DNA from: Kalaharituber pfeilii
Taxonomy: Eukaryota; Ascomycota; Pezizomycetes; Pezizales; Pezizaceae
Assembly (NCBI GenBank): GCA_015179045.1
Contig: WHUZ01000047.1
Location: forward strand, 248,001 to 312,000
DNA length: 64,000 nt
Direction of reading: 5' to 3'
Below the pieces are notes generated by a model. It was not told the origin of the DNA and made no database searches. It saw only the letters and a program-made list of their open reading frames with translations. A program made the translations under genes and the position numbers. Below, one piece after another: positions 1 through 11,174 of this stretch (position 1 is the first letter of the stretch; each line of letters begins with the position of its first letter).

Positions 1-311
1 GAAACTCGAGACTCGAGAAATTTAGAAGCTTCGAGATCGTCTTGGGCTTGGCGGGGGGGGGGTGGTGGGTGGTTGCTTGTTACTCGAACGAGTTATGACG
101 CAGTACTGTAGTGCGTGCACCACGGCTTTGTGCTTGGGTGTGTGTAATGTGTGTATGTACGTACATATGCAATGCAGGCTGCCTCACCAAACTAACCGCC
201 GTCACCCGTCACCGTTCGCTGTCACCCAGCACACCCGCAACTCCAACAGCGCTCAGCATCTAGCAACACACCGCACAAAAAAAAAATAAAAAAAAAAAAA
301 AAATAAAAGCC
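1..311. other. Upstream region of the eIF1A-domain gene
   Basis: No convincing gene. It contains a G-run near 53-61, GT-rich microsatellite-like sequence around 130-170, and an interrupted A-run (about 281-304) directly before the next start codon, probably 5' untranslated sequence. Confidence 0.5.
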
Positions 312-1156
312 ATGCCAAAATTCAAGCCCAAGCGCACCCTGCACACCACCGCCGAGCTGACCACCACGCCCCCCGACGCCCTTCCGCCGACACACACCCT
401 CGCGCAGGTCGTCAAAGCCGCCGGCAACAACCTCTACCTCGTGCACCTCCCCGCGCAGATCCCGTGCCCGGGCCAACCGCCCTCCGATCCCCCGGTCCTC
501 GTCGAACTGGCCCCGCAATTCCGCTCGCAGATATGGTTGCGCAGAGGCGGGTATGTCGTCGTGGACCTCGAGGCGTTCGGGGACAGGAAGGCGGTGCCGC
601 TGCAGCTGGAGGAGCTGGATAGGAAGGCGGAGAAGGAAAGGGAGAGGAGGAGGGCGGAGAAGGAGATGGAGAGGAGGGGAGGAAGGAGGCGGGGGTGGTG
701 GTTGGGAAGGGTTGGAAGGGTGCGGTGAAGGGAAGGCCGGGATTGAAGCCGGGGATGAAGCATGGCAAGGGTGGGAAGGCGACGGCGGCGGAGCCAACGC
801 CAACGACAGCACTGGATACAGGACCGAGTAGTAGCGATCCAGGCACGCCTGCACCGCCGACACCCACCAACACCCCCGTAAACCAGACCTTACCGCCATC
901 CCCAGGCATCAAAATTAAAGGCGAAATCGTCAACGTTGTTCGCGAGGAGAAGATTTGGCGGAAGCAACCGTACTGGTAAGCCATCCCCCCGTTACCCTGA
1001 TATTCCTTTTCCTCATTTTCCCTTTTTGTTTTCCCTTCTCCTTTTTGCTTTGCTATATTCTTCTATCCTACCACCCACCATTCAAATTCAAATTCAATTT
1101 GCTCTAGGCCCGCCGTGTTTGCGAAGCAGAGCTGGGATGATGAAGGCGAAGGCGAA

Positions 1157-1191
<35 letters not shown>

Positions 1192-1336
1192 AGATGAAGA
1201 CGAGGTAGGGGGAAGTGGAAGTGGGAGCGGAGACGGTGACGGCGATGATGATGAGGAGGAGCAGAAGGAGCAGGACGGAAAGGAGAAAAAGGAACAAGAG
1301 AAGGAGGAGGAGGAGAAGGAGAAGGAGAAAGACTAG
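312..1336 (+). CDS. eIF1A-like (S1/OB-fold) domain protein, EIF1AD family
   Basis: Probably the fungal member of the EIF1AD family, a small eIF1A-like RNA-binding nuclear protein. What is seen: an N-terminal OB-fold-like part with AGNNLYLVHLP and QIWLRRGGYVVVDLE, where EIF1AD proteins have a GNNLHEV and NIWIKRGDFLIVD pattern. After a low-complexity insert comes GEIVNVVREEKIWRKQPYWP, matching the family's C-terminal strand, then a long Asp/Glu tail. The exon join is 312-975 with 1108-1336; the intron 976-1107 restores W-P-A-V-F. The insert (about codons 95-200) is unusually long and Arg/Lys/Glu-rich. The reading frame changes near 691-695, a G5 run: one extra G would join both halves into about 297 aa. 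No good intron fits there, so I infer an assembly or real 1-nt deletion. It converges on the next gene. Confidence 0.75.
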
Positions 1337-1715
1337 ATTAGTTGTATATATTGTGGGCGGGTGTGTAGGTTGGAAGGGAGAGAAGGAGGCAGGGATGAAT
1401 GAAGGGGAGAATACTAAAATTTGATATCCGGGTGGGTTTTAACAAAAATAAAAAGAATGAGATATATAATTTGATAGATATATTTGTATATTTTTTTTTT
1501 TACTTGTATCAAGATATATACAACACAAATCACATCACCCTCTTACCCCCGCAATTCCATTCATCCATCTGAACACCCTCTCAACCACCGCTCTACCCTT
1601 GCCCTCCGCTCCCCTCACTCCTCCTCATCCCCCTCCTTCGCCCTAGCCAATACCTCCCCACCCAACCTCTCCAAATAAAACCTCCTCACACCCGCCGGCA
1701 ACCCCTTAAACCCCT

Positions 1716-4700
1716 TCACCAAGCCCCCAGCACCTGTCTACCCCTCTCATACGCCGCCAAGTCCCTGTTCCCATACACGTCTCTTCCAGGCGCATACCTG
1801 TGGTCCTCCAAGTCCCTCCAAAACACGTTCACGGCGACGCACGGGCTCCTGGGCAACGCCGCGTGCGGCCACAGCGGCGGTATATACAGAGCTGTGCCTG
1901 GGGTCAGGGTATCCTCGTACGCGGGGGCGTGCGTGCCGAGCTCCGCGTCGTCGAATGGGTTCAGGATACTCGTGGTCGAGGATCCGCCAGGTGGGAACCC
2001 GAGGGCAACCGCGGCGTTGGGGCGGGTCGGGTCCCAGAGGCGGAAGAGCTTGGTCCCGCGCACGTGGAAGAGGATGTTGGAGAGGACGTCGTAGTGTAGC
2101 CAGAGGGCCGTGTGGGAAGTGGAGATGCGGAGGGGGGACGAGTGTGGGGTAGATAAGGGGGGGAGGAGGGCAAGGGGCGGATGGAAGGTGGGTGAGAGTT
2201 CCGGGAAGTCGAGATGGAGGTGTGTCGGGCGGGTGAGGGGGTGCGTGGTGCTGGTGCTGCGGAGGTACATACCGGGAATGGGATTCCCTTCGGGAGGAGG
2301 AGAAACGGGAGATTCGGAGGCAGAGACAGCGGTGATGAAGTCACCGAAGGGCATCTTGACGTAATCGAAGTTTTTCCCGCTTTTGGTATTGCCGTTGGGG
2401 GTTTTGTTATTGGCCGCGGCGAAGGACAGGCTCACGTCTCCACCAACGTTCCTACCCCTGCCCTCGCCGTCTCTGTTCTCCCGTTGCACGACATGCACAA
2501 CGACTTCCTTATCCTTCCCAACCTTCTCAACAAGATACTCCCACGTCCACTCCTCGACACAAGAGCCAAAGTCCAGGTTCGTAATCAGACACGGAGTGCG
2601 TTGGGACTGGATCCTTTCAAAGTCCTCTGCGGTGTTTATCTGCACTCGAGGAAGCGGTTTTGGTTTCTGATTAAGGACAGAGGGTATAGACTGGATTTGT
2701 TGTGGCCGTGGTACTTTTGATGGTTTGGGCGGGCAGGGTGGGCTAGGGATGCTGGACAGTTTCTGCAGGGAGATGGAGTCCCGGAAAAAGGCAAATATGC
2801 TCTGGTTCCATTCGGCGCCAAAGGAGAAGCATACTGCTCCGCCGCCGATGACCACTGGAATCCCCCTTATCGTCCCTACCGCGAATCCGACTAACATCGG
2901 TGGTGGGAAAGACGTGGAGGTTGACAGGGTATACGTACCTGTTACCCTGAAATTATCAATGTCGATTACAACCACTATCTCATTCTGCCTCATCAATCCG
3001 CCGCCCGATACGCCTCCAATAATCAAAAGCTCCTTTTTCTCATCCTGTTCACCTACCACCACCATCTGAGCGCCAAACCTTCCCAGCAACCTCCTTCCTT
3101 CCTCCGCCAGCCTAATCTTCTCTACCACTACGATGCCCTTCTCAAAATCCCACTCCACCTTCCACAAATCTCCCACCGCTCCCCCGTCCTCTCCCATCCC
3201 GCCCGACAACACCGCCGTTCTCTTCCCAACTGTGCACATTGCGGCCCCAAACCGCGCGTTTGGCGCCTGCTCCTCGTTCTTCCCTACCACACCCATCTTC
3301 TTCCATCTCTGCTTCTCCAGACTAAATACGTACCAATCACACAACACTTTCTCCCCCTCTCCAACTCCACCAAATACCAACACTTCCCTTGCCTCTGTAT
3401 CCCCAACCGCACAATGCCTGAACCGTGGCTCTGGGAACAGCGCCTGCCCAAACGCAAACAACTTCCATTGTTCGCCTTTGTACTCCCATAGCTTCCAAGA
3501 TGTCCCGTCATAGAGCCATGTGTCACCTAGAATGTTTGTCGGGGATGTGCGGCCGCCAAAAAGCAGAAGTGTGGTGTCGTCAAGCCTGGTGAGGGTGTGG
3601 CACATGCGCGGTTTAGGGGCGTTTTCAAAAGCAGACGACTTTTGGATGGGAACAGAAGAAGGAGAGATAGTAGCGAGGTCGCCAGTGCGACCGGAAAGGC
3701 CTAAGCCTCCGTGGTAGAGTATCCAGTCCGGCAAGAGGTTCCCAGCAGATCCGAACCGTGAACGGAAGTTTTCGGGGCTGGAGACGGGGAGGGATTTGGT
3801 TTGCAGTTGCACAGAGTGGATGGATGGAGAAGATGTTGCTCCAGAGAATTCTCCAGTATAGGAATACGTTTCGCCCCCAAGGCTTTCAAATGTCGGGACT
3901 ACGGGCTTGAAGTATGGGGCATGGCGAGAAGCGTCTCCGGGGTAATTGCTAGCAAGTAGAAGGCAGTAGTGCTGCAAGAAGAGATAGAACTCTTCCCATT
4001 CGTCAAAGCTCTCACAACGCCAGATGTGTTGCTTTTGCTCCGGTGATATGGAATTGCACCAGAATGCTAGGAGATCAGAAGAGTGGACATGAGCCCAGCC
4101 GCCAGCGAGGAATCGGTTGGTCTGGGATTGGAGCGTAGGATAGGATTTGACGGACTGGAGGGGCGTGCGGAGGGAGTCGAAATGGGAGAGCATGGTGCGA
4201 GCAAAGGGGTGGTCAGGACCGTCGGGTATTATTTGCTCGAGGAGGCTGAATCGAGCTGCAGAAGGTTTGTGTGTTAGTATCAAAATACATTTACGGGGAA
4301 TAGCAAATTCAAACCATTCGGGAGCCCCGCAGCCCATTTGATCAACGCATTCGCTGCCTCAGTGCGCATATACGTGACTGATACCTCCGCAGTGAATAAG
4401 AGTTCCGCTTGCATGAGCCCCTCATCCTCAAATAGTTTGTTGAGCCAGTCGAGGTGCTCGAGGTCGCAGCCAACAGCGAGATATTTGTCGCTTCGCAGCC
4501 GGATTTGAGGGCAGTCGGTGGGTCCGTGGAGGATCTGGAGGTCGTGCAGGAGGGGGGCGATGGTAGGGTCGGAGGCGACTTTGCTGGCTTTAATGGAGAT
4601 GAGTGAAGGGTAGTCGATGTCGATGTAGAGCGTGTCTTGGGAGAAGCCTTGGGAGAGGAATTGGAAGGGAAGAGGGTCGCTGAGAGGAGAGGGAGAGTCA

Positions 4701-5128
4701 GTACGGACGCCCCTGGGGTTTGCAGCTTGCGTAGAAGGACTGACTATCCACAACCCAGATTCACCACAGCTCTTTTTCGCCCAATCTGCCCCTGCGTCGC
4801 CTCTGCGAGGAAGCACCGCACGACCTGCTCGACGCATTGCATCCGCAGCCAGTACCCCCGGTTTATCGTCGGGGACCTGCGCCTAACTCTGCCGGCGTCC
4901 ACGAAGGGCTCGAAGAACGACGGAGCGCCATTCTGCCGCGAGTAGATTGACTCGGCCGAGTACTTTGAGACGATGCTGCTGCCATTTGTCTAGAGTCCGA
5001 ACTTGCATTAAAATCCTGATTCGTACGGGCGGCTCTCATGCACGCGCGCGGTGGATACGCACCCCTTGTATGCATTCCTTCTCCCGCTCAGAGTAGGAGC
5101 CTAGGGCCCTCGTGCTCCCCTTCTTCAT
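1716..5128 (-). CDS. PPM2: tRNA wybutosine-synthesizing protein 4 (leucine carboxyl methyltransferase + Kelch + JmjC)
   Basis: TYW4/Ppm2 performs the last methylation and methoxycarbonylation of wybutosine at position 37 of tRNA-Phe, using AdoMet. Four exons were read on the minus strand: 5063-5128, 4745-4989, 4315-4679 and 1716-4255, giving about 1,071 aa. Joins were set by the family sequence: QGTNGSSIVSKYS across intron 1, NLGCGYDPLPF (AdoMet motif) across intron 2, and LPNARFSLLEQIIP across intron 3. The order is an N-terminal methyltransferase, a middle Kelch-type beta-propeller (LLLFGGRT, VLVFGGVG, LLIIGGVS blades) and a C-terminal JmjC fold with an HYD iron-binding pair and a later WPHAALP histidine. 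The expected C-terminus (GFKGLPAGVRRFYLERL) lies downstream in another frame, ending at 1615; one extra C in the C5 run at 1724-1728 would restore it. It is divergent from atg18. Confidence 0.92.
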
Positions 5129-5857
5129 GGCGGGCGGGGCGGTGGGGTGAGATGGCGCTGGCGCTGGCGGCTGCGGGCGGTGCGCAATGCAGCGCATATA
5201 TGCAGCGCGTGCCGAGACCAGGATGTGCGCACGCATCGGTATCTCTCGTCCCCGCGTCCCAGCGAAATGGCGCTGCGCTGAGACACAGCTCCTTGCGCAT
5301 CGGCGCCGCATTCGCCCCGTCCAGCCCGCAGCGTGCAGGCCCACGAGCTTGGCGTGGCCCCAGCGCGCAGCCAGCCGTCACCATCGCCGTCGCCGTCACC
5401 GTCACCGTCACCGCCCGCCCTTCCCAGGCGCATCCGCGCTGACTCGACGCAACTGATGCTTGCGCCAGGCCACCGTTGGTAGCACGCAGCCGTCCAAAGC
5501 AGCCCGCAGCCCGCACCGCACCCCCCTCCCCTCCCCTCCGTCCTCACCGACGTCTCTCGTGCACCCTCCCCACAGACGCTCCGCTCCGCCTTCCGCCTCA
5601 CAGCCCTCCTCTCGTCTCGAAGCCTCAAGAGACTTCGCGCGATACCAACGCACCCATCCTCCATCTTGCGAGAATACTCATCTGCCCTCCACCCCAGTAG
5701 CCCCCCCACCCAAGTCCCGGCTCCCCAAACCCGGTCCAATACCCGCCCGCCTCCCGCCTCGCCTGCGGACCGGTCTCTATCTATTATCCCCTATTCCTGC
5801 TAGTCCCCTCCTTCGCATCCCCATCTTAGCTCCATAAAATAGTAGTCTCAATAAACT
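5129..5857. promoter_or_regulatory. Shared upstream region of PPM2 (-) and atg18 (+)
   Basis: About 730 bp between two divergent start codons, GC-rich near PPM2 and C/CT-rich near atg18 (5520-5840). A short CCGTCG/CCGTCA-type tandem repeat sits at about 5380-5412. No TATA box is evident. Open frames here are compositional and have no family match that I recognise. Confidence 0.55.
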
Positions 5858-7367
5858 ATGAACTTTGTTACCTTCAACCAGGACTACTCCTGCCTTGCGC
5901 TCGGCACCAGAAATGGATACCGAATATACAACTGCGATCCGTTCGGGAAGTGCTACGAGCACAAGGGCAAGGACATCGCGATCATTGAGATGCTGTTTTC
6001 CACGTCGCTGGTCGCGGTCATACTTTCGCCAAGGCAGCTGCAGATAACAAATACAAAGGTACTTTGGCCTGCGCCAGTGTTGCAGGTGATGGTGATGGTT
6101 GTGGTTACGGTTGTGGTGAATAGATGGCTGACTCTGCTCTCTCCCGACGTTTGGACAGAGACAATCCACAATATGCGAACTCACCTTCCCCACAAGCGTC
6201 CTCGCCGTACGGCTCAATCGAAAACGACTGATTGTGGTGTTAGAGGAGCAGATTTACCTCTACGATATCAGCACCATGAAGCTCCTGTCTACCATAGAAA
6301 CCTCTCCTAACCCACATGGTGCGCATCCATCATCCTTCCCCGTCCCCTCCGCACCTGCTAACACCCGAGCCACCAGCAATCATCTCCCTCTCCCCCTCGT
6401 CAGACCACTGCTACCTGGCCTACCCGATGCCCTCCTCCACCAACAAAAACACCCCCTTCTCCCCCCCTCTCATGCCCCCCCAGTGGCTCCTCCGCGCCGT
6501 CCACAACCGGCCATGTGATCCTCTACGACGCCCTCAAATGCGAAGCCGTCAACGTTGTTGAAGCGCACAAGTCCCCTCTTTCCTCTCTCGCTCTCAACAG
6601 CGAAGGCACACTGTTGGCCACCGCATCCGACAAGGGAACAATTATCCGGGTCTTCTCGGTCCCGAAGGCCCAGAAGCTGTACCAGTTTCGACGCGGGACG
6701 TACCCGTCAAGGATCTACTCAATGAGCTTTAACCTCGTATCGACATTACTTTGCGTCTCGTCAGCGACAGAAACAGTGCACATTTTCCGCCTCGGATCTC
6801 CCACGGACACCTCTAGCACCAGCGCCCCTGCCAATACAGCCCAATCCACCTCAAACGGTACCGGCAGTATCAGCATCCCCCGCCGCCGCAGCATCTCTCC
6901 TTCCTCTGCCTCCTCGTCCCCCAGCAACCATGCCGGTGCCGCCGCTGCCGGCTACGAAGCCTACGAAAACAGCAAACGCCGCGGCGGCACCCTGGGATCC
7001 ATAATACGCCGTGGGTCCCAGTCACTCAGCCGGACTATGGTCGGCGCAGTCGGTGGGTACTTGCCAAGTGCAATGACGGAGATATGGGAGCCCGCACGGG
7101 ACTTTGCATATGTGAAGCTGCCGACAGCAGGGGTCAAGAGCGTGGTTGCACTGAGTGCGACGAGCCCGCAGATCATGGTAGTGACGAGCGAAGGGTTCTT
7201 TTATGTGTATAATGTGAATATGGAGACGGGCGGAGAATGTGTCTTGGTGAAACAGTATTCGTAAGTAGCTGAGCAAACTCTTTTTTTTTCTCTTTTTTTT
7301 TTTTTTTTTCTTTGATTTTGTTTCAGGTGACTGACAAAATAGGTTGGACGACACAACAGACTGTTAG
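5858..7367 (+). CDS. atg18: Atg18-type PROPPIN (WD40 phosphoinositide-binding autophagy protein)
   Basis: PROPPINs bind PI3P and PI(3,5)P2 on phagophore and vacuole membranes and work with Atg2 in autophagy. Exons: 5858-6058, 6159-6318, 6377-7260, 7343-7367, about 422 aa. Seen: [16 protein letters not shown] at the N-terminus, the blade [39 protein letters not shown], and the diagnostic FRRG lipid-binding motif in [16 protein letters not shown] Ser/Thr-rich loop follows (residues about 280-330, the position of the long blade-6 loop), and the C-terminus reads VKQYS-LDDTTDC across the last intron. Frame changes by one base between two C7 runs at 6461-6467 and 6475-6481 (PFSPPL versus [15 protein letters not shown]). 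With one C removed, the total is a whole number of codons. The frameshift is more likely an assembly indel than gene death, because flanking coding sequence is intact. Confidence 0.92.
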
Positions 7368-8474
7368 ACTCGAGTGAGAAACTGGGCCAATCGGTATCAT
7401 GGGATTAAATTCTATTCTCCTTTTTTCTCTTTTTCTTTTTTAACCTCTCGGGTATTGGCACAGGATATGGGATACGATGGAGTATGAGAAACATTTCATC
7501 TACTTTCAAGTAAGTTGAGTAGCTGATGCGTTCATGCGACAATGAGCACTAAACATCAAATGCTACTTGTCCTTTTTTTCTCTTTTTCTTTCCTTTTTTT
7601 TTTTTTTTGTGTTGTTGGTTTTTTATGTGCGAGATGCGGGGCGCATGGGATAGTTATTTATATTTTATTTATTTATTTCATTTTATTTGTGTGCAAGTGT
7701 GTGCTTTTTTTTGCGTATGTGTTGTATGTGATTTGTTTTCTTACCACTTGCCATTTATTCCACCCTTTCTTTCTTTCTTTCTCTTTCTTGCTTTCTTTTT
7801 CCTTTCTTACCTTTTTGCAGTTTTTTTTTCGTTTCTAATCGTTGTTTAGTTTGAATTCCTTGGTTTGGCACCATTGCTTTTAGTTTGCTTTGGATTTGTT
7901 TAATTTTTTTTTGGCTTTCATTTCTCTTCCTCCCTGTTCGTAAAACCGACAACCGGACCGTATCAACAAAAAATGTAATATGTACTTGCATATATATATA
8001 AATTTATATGTGATGTATGCTGCGTGGTAAAATGCGTGAAAGAAATAGGCCTGTGTATGTGGTATGTATGTGGTATGTGGTTAGGTTTAGGTTTGCGTGT
8101 GTGTATGTGTGTGGGGGGGGGGACGGGGGGGTTGTGGGTAATTGAAACACGGTTTTATATCTTCGTCTTCCTTTCGTTCTTGGCCAAATCTTTGGTCTTG
8201 GTGGTTTTTTTTTACTGTATTTATATATTATATATATATTATATTTTTATTTTTATTTTTATTTTTATTTAGTTTGAATTTATATCCTAATTTTTCTTTT
8301 TTTTTATGATTGTGTGTGAGTGTGAGTGTGTGGGTGTGAGTGTGTGAGTGTGTGGGTGTGAGTGTGAGTGTGTGAGTGAGTGTGTGTGGGTTTGTAGGCT
8401 GGATGGAGGGGATGGGATGATGGAAGGGGTTTGACAAAGTCTAGCGGTGGATCATAAGAGTTATACAGGCCGAT

Positions 8475-8517
<43 letters not shown>

Positions 8518-9273
8518 CCCTCCCCTTAGCAGTACGTATGTATGTACCGTGCAATTAGTACAAAAATTTTTATTATTTATTTATTTTTTTTATTTTATTG
8601 TTTATTTATTTATTTATATTTTATTTTATTGGTTGTTATGAATGTATGCAAACCGTTTGCACGAGACTATAACCCTCATCTACGGAATATATGCATATGA
8701 GCCAGCAGCCGCAAGGGTACTACAAATTGAGGGTAAGACGTGATACCCCTCCCATCGAACGCCAACTATTCCTCCCGCCTTCACCTTGCGTTCGTTTTCT
8801 CTTATTCATTTCACTTTTTTTTTTTTTTTTTTTTTCTCTCTACGAAATGATTGATATTCTTTTTTTTTTTTTTTTGCTAGCTATATCTGTAGAATGTAGA
8901 ATTTTGGGGGCGCAGTGGTAGAGAGAGAAATTGTTGAGCAGGGATTTTAGTTGAGGACCTAGGTTCTATATGTTTTAGTGGTTACGGTCAAGCGAAGGCG
9001 GAGGCACTGGGCACGAGAACAAGCATTTCCAGACTAGAGCCAAAACGGTACTTTCGCCTTGCGCTGCAGTACGTATATATGATCTGTGGAGGGGAACTTA
9101 CATCTTGACACAAATTATATGAACAGTTCCCTTTCCTTTCCCACCGCCTTCCCCACAGACAGCTTCCACAGTCCACTTTCCTCCAACTATTCTCATCCCT
9201 GAATTTTCTTTCATCTTTGTTGCTTGGGGTTTTCTCATTAAAGTTTTAATATCTCTACCGTTGAACTAGATGC
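7368..9273. other. AT-rich, T-run and microsatellite intergenic region
   Basis: No gene seen. It holds many poly-T runs (for example about 8476-8517), TATTT-type runs at 8240-8275 and 8570-8630, and a GT/GTGA microsatellite at about 8310-8390. Open frames here translate only to Phe/Tyr/Leu or Thr/His low complexity. The first part is probably the atg18 3' untranslated region. Confidence 0.6.
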
Positions 9274-10019
9274 ATGGCTCGAGGTTTTCTTTACATGTCA
9301 CTGGCTCTCCAAGAACTCCTCTTCAAAGCTTCTCAGCTGGAAGGTCCAGAACTCAAGAGAATCATCCATTACTTTTTCCCCTTTTCTTATACATTCCATA
9401 TATACCTCAGGATTCACTTCAAGTTCTATGGATCCAAGGTGTCAATGTGAATCTGTGGTTAGTCTAGGAGGCTGCTGCAGACAAAGAACAGGCAATCGAA
9501 CTTTGCAAGGGTTTACACAGACTTTTCGTTACGATGATACCCCCTTCGCAATTAGACGAGACAGAGAAAATGTACCGAATTCCGTCTACAGTGTCTATCT
9601 TCTGCCAGCCTGGGAGAGCACATTTCTTAATGGTATCTTTGGTGGCACATCCTTTCGATCTACAGTCTATCAGACAGGAGAGAAGCAATTTATTATTGCA
9701 ATTCATCCTACCAGCCGGGATATTCCCTCATTGGCTGAAGTACCCTATTTCAAATCCATGGGGGAATTGTGTTGAAACATTACTTTCCATCAAAGTGCAG
9801 CAATGGAATGCATCTCCTGTGTATTTCCATGCTTCTCAACATCTTTTACTCCAATGGAGGCACGCAATCCATGTGCGTCTTTTCAAGCAATAATGAATCT
9901 GGCACCTGCCAGGTATCCCCAAATTGGTCCCATCTACCGTGCCTCCCAATTGGAACTGCTTCGATGAGAGCATAAAGACGAAATGGGCGCCTTCTTGGAG
10001 ATCATGTGCAGATATGCAA
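9274..10019 (+). pseudogene. Coding-like segments upstream of the ubiquitin-like locus, frames broken
   Basis: I do not recognise the protein. Three coding-looking pieces follow one another in different frames: from 9274, a helix-like piece beginning MARGFLYMSLALQELLFK; from about 9468, EAAADKEQAIELCKGLHRLF running to a stop at 9893; and from 9893, MNLAPARYPQIGPIYRAS, then an in-frame TGA, then EHKDEMGAFLEIMCRYAR up to a GTATGC at 10019. A CTAG at about 9467 could be an acceptor, but the only obvious donor just upstream would leave an intron of about 29 nt, too short. Either this is the multi-exon 5' part of the ubiquitin-like gene downstream, or it has decayed. I favour decay. Confidence 0.3.
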
Positions 10020-10091
10020 GGTATGCATAATCCAGAAAAGTAAGATGGTTCCTTTACCAATCCAACCTCGGGTTCTAATAGCGCTAACAAT

Positions 10092-11174
10092 ATGATAGCA
10101 GTGGTCCCAATCAAGATCATGATCATGATCATGAAAAATCTAATTCTAAATGGAGTTTCGTCCAGCGCCCACAATTTCAATAAGATCCAGAAAAATGAAG
10201 ACACCCCTCTTGACTGGCAGTGTTCCCTTGTCACCACCAAGCAGCTCAAGGATAGCCAAAGTCTGTTCGACTACAACATAAAAAAAGGAAGCATTCCTTG
10301 CCTCAGCTGTGATCTCACAGGCTATCAGTGTATGCAGGTTTTCGTCAGGACCTTAACGGGTAAGACAATTACCTTGGAGGTCGAGCCTTTAGATACTATC
10401 GTATATGTTAAGTTCAAGATTCAGAACAGGGAAGGAATCCCTTGGTACTTGCAGCGTTTAATTTTCGCAGGCAAGCAGCTTGAGGACAGTCAAAGCCTCT
10501 TTGATTATGATATACAGAAGGAGAGCACTTTCCACCTCACCCTTCGCCTCCGCGGCGGGATGCAAATTGTCATTAAGACACTGGCAGGTAAGAGCATCAC
10601 ATTGGACATCGAGGCTACAGATACCATCAAAAACCTTAAGCAAAAGATCGAGCAGAAGGAAGGTATCCCTTGGAATAAGCAACGTATCATGAAGTTCACT
10701 TCCAAAGGAGAATTCCTAGAAGTCCATGATCATCGCTACGTAAGATATTACGTCAATTCTGAGATTGCTCTATATGTCGACCCTAACCAACCCTTAACCT
10801 TGTCAACTCAGTGGGAGCGTGGCTGGTACCCTTTCTTCGATCCGAACATTCTTAGTAAACACCTGGAGGGCAAGCTCGAAAGAATAGCTTGCCGGCGTGA
10901 GCCTACGAGTGACTTTGATTACGGACTCCTCCGTGTTAGAGATGGAGAAAATAAGTGGGTATACCTCTTGTATATAGAAATTGATGAGGTATTTTATTAC
11001 TTGGGGGAGGATGAGCAGGAAGTCTCAGACCTGGTGGAAGTCTTTGACAGACGGGGTACCTATATGCTTGAGGATAACGAAGATTTTCCTTCTGTACCAT
11101 GTAGCGAAGATATATCTGCCTGGCTGGAGAAGATAAAGAGGTGGAAGCAGGATGAGAGCCATGGATGGCAGTAG
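10092..11174 (+). CDS. Degenerate polyubiquitin-like protein with unrecognised C-terminal domain
   Basis: One open frame of 360 codons. Residues about 30-82 are the decayed second half of a ubiquitin unit ([17 protein letters not shown]). Residues about 83-158 are a nearly complete unit that starts [18 protein letters not shown] and ends in LRLRGG. A third unit starts [18 protein letters not shown] and breaks after KQRIMKF, at about ubiquitin residue 45. The last 150 residues ([15 protein letters not shown] to a Trp/Glu-rich end) match no family I recognise. In the full unit Lys11, 27, 29, 48 and 63 and Ile44 are kept, while Lys6 and Lys33 are Arg, Val70 is Thr and the PPDQ loop is altered. 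A true polyubiquitin would be nearly perfect, so this is not the housekeeping copy. The start is uncertain, since a Met-poor repeat remnant precedes it. It may be a fused novel gene or a pseudogene that is still open. Confidence 0.6.
   Translation: MIAVVPIKIMIMIMKNLILNGVSSSAHNFNKIQKNEDTPLDWQCSLVTTKQLKDSQSLFDYNIKKGSIPCLSCDLTGYQCMQVFVRTLTGKTITLEVEPLDTIVYVKFKIQNREGIPWYLQRLIFAGKQLEDSQSLFDYDIQKESTFHLTLRLRGGMQIVIKTLAGKSITLDIEATDTIKNLKQKIEQKEGIPWNKQRIMKFTSKGEFLEVHDHRYVRYYVNSEIALYVDPNQPLTLSTQWERGWYPFFDPNILSKHLEGKLERIACRREPTSDFDYGLLRVRDGENKWVYLLYIEIDEVFYYLGEDEQEVSDLVEVFDRRGTYMLEDNEDFPSVPCSEDISAWLEKIKRWKQDESHGWQ

Noticed and set aside
222..984. Pro/Ser-rich minus-strand open frames over the eIF1A-domain gene
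   Set aside because: Mirror of the Lys/Arg/Glu-rich coding strand; no domain.
5088..5739. Several long open frames between PPM2 and atg18
   Set aside because: GC- and C-rich composition in several frames at once; no family resemblance. The first PPM2 exon uses a different, short frame.
7542..8640. Phe/Leu-rich and Thr/His-rich open frames
   Set aside because: Translations of T-runs and a GT microsatellite.
8995..9020. cDNA-library adapter contamination (GGCACGAG)
   Set aside because: The match is to a longer 13-mer found in four genomic contexts without adapter or vector flanks.
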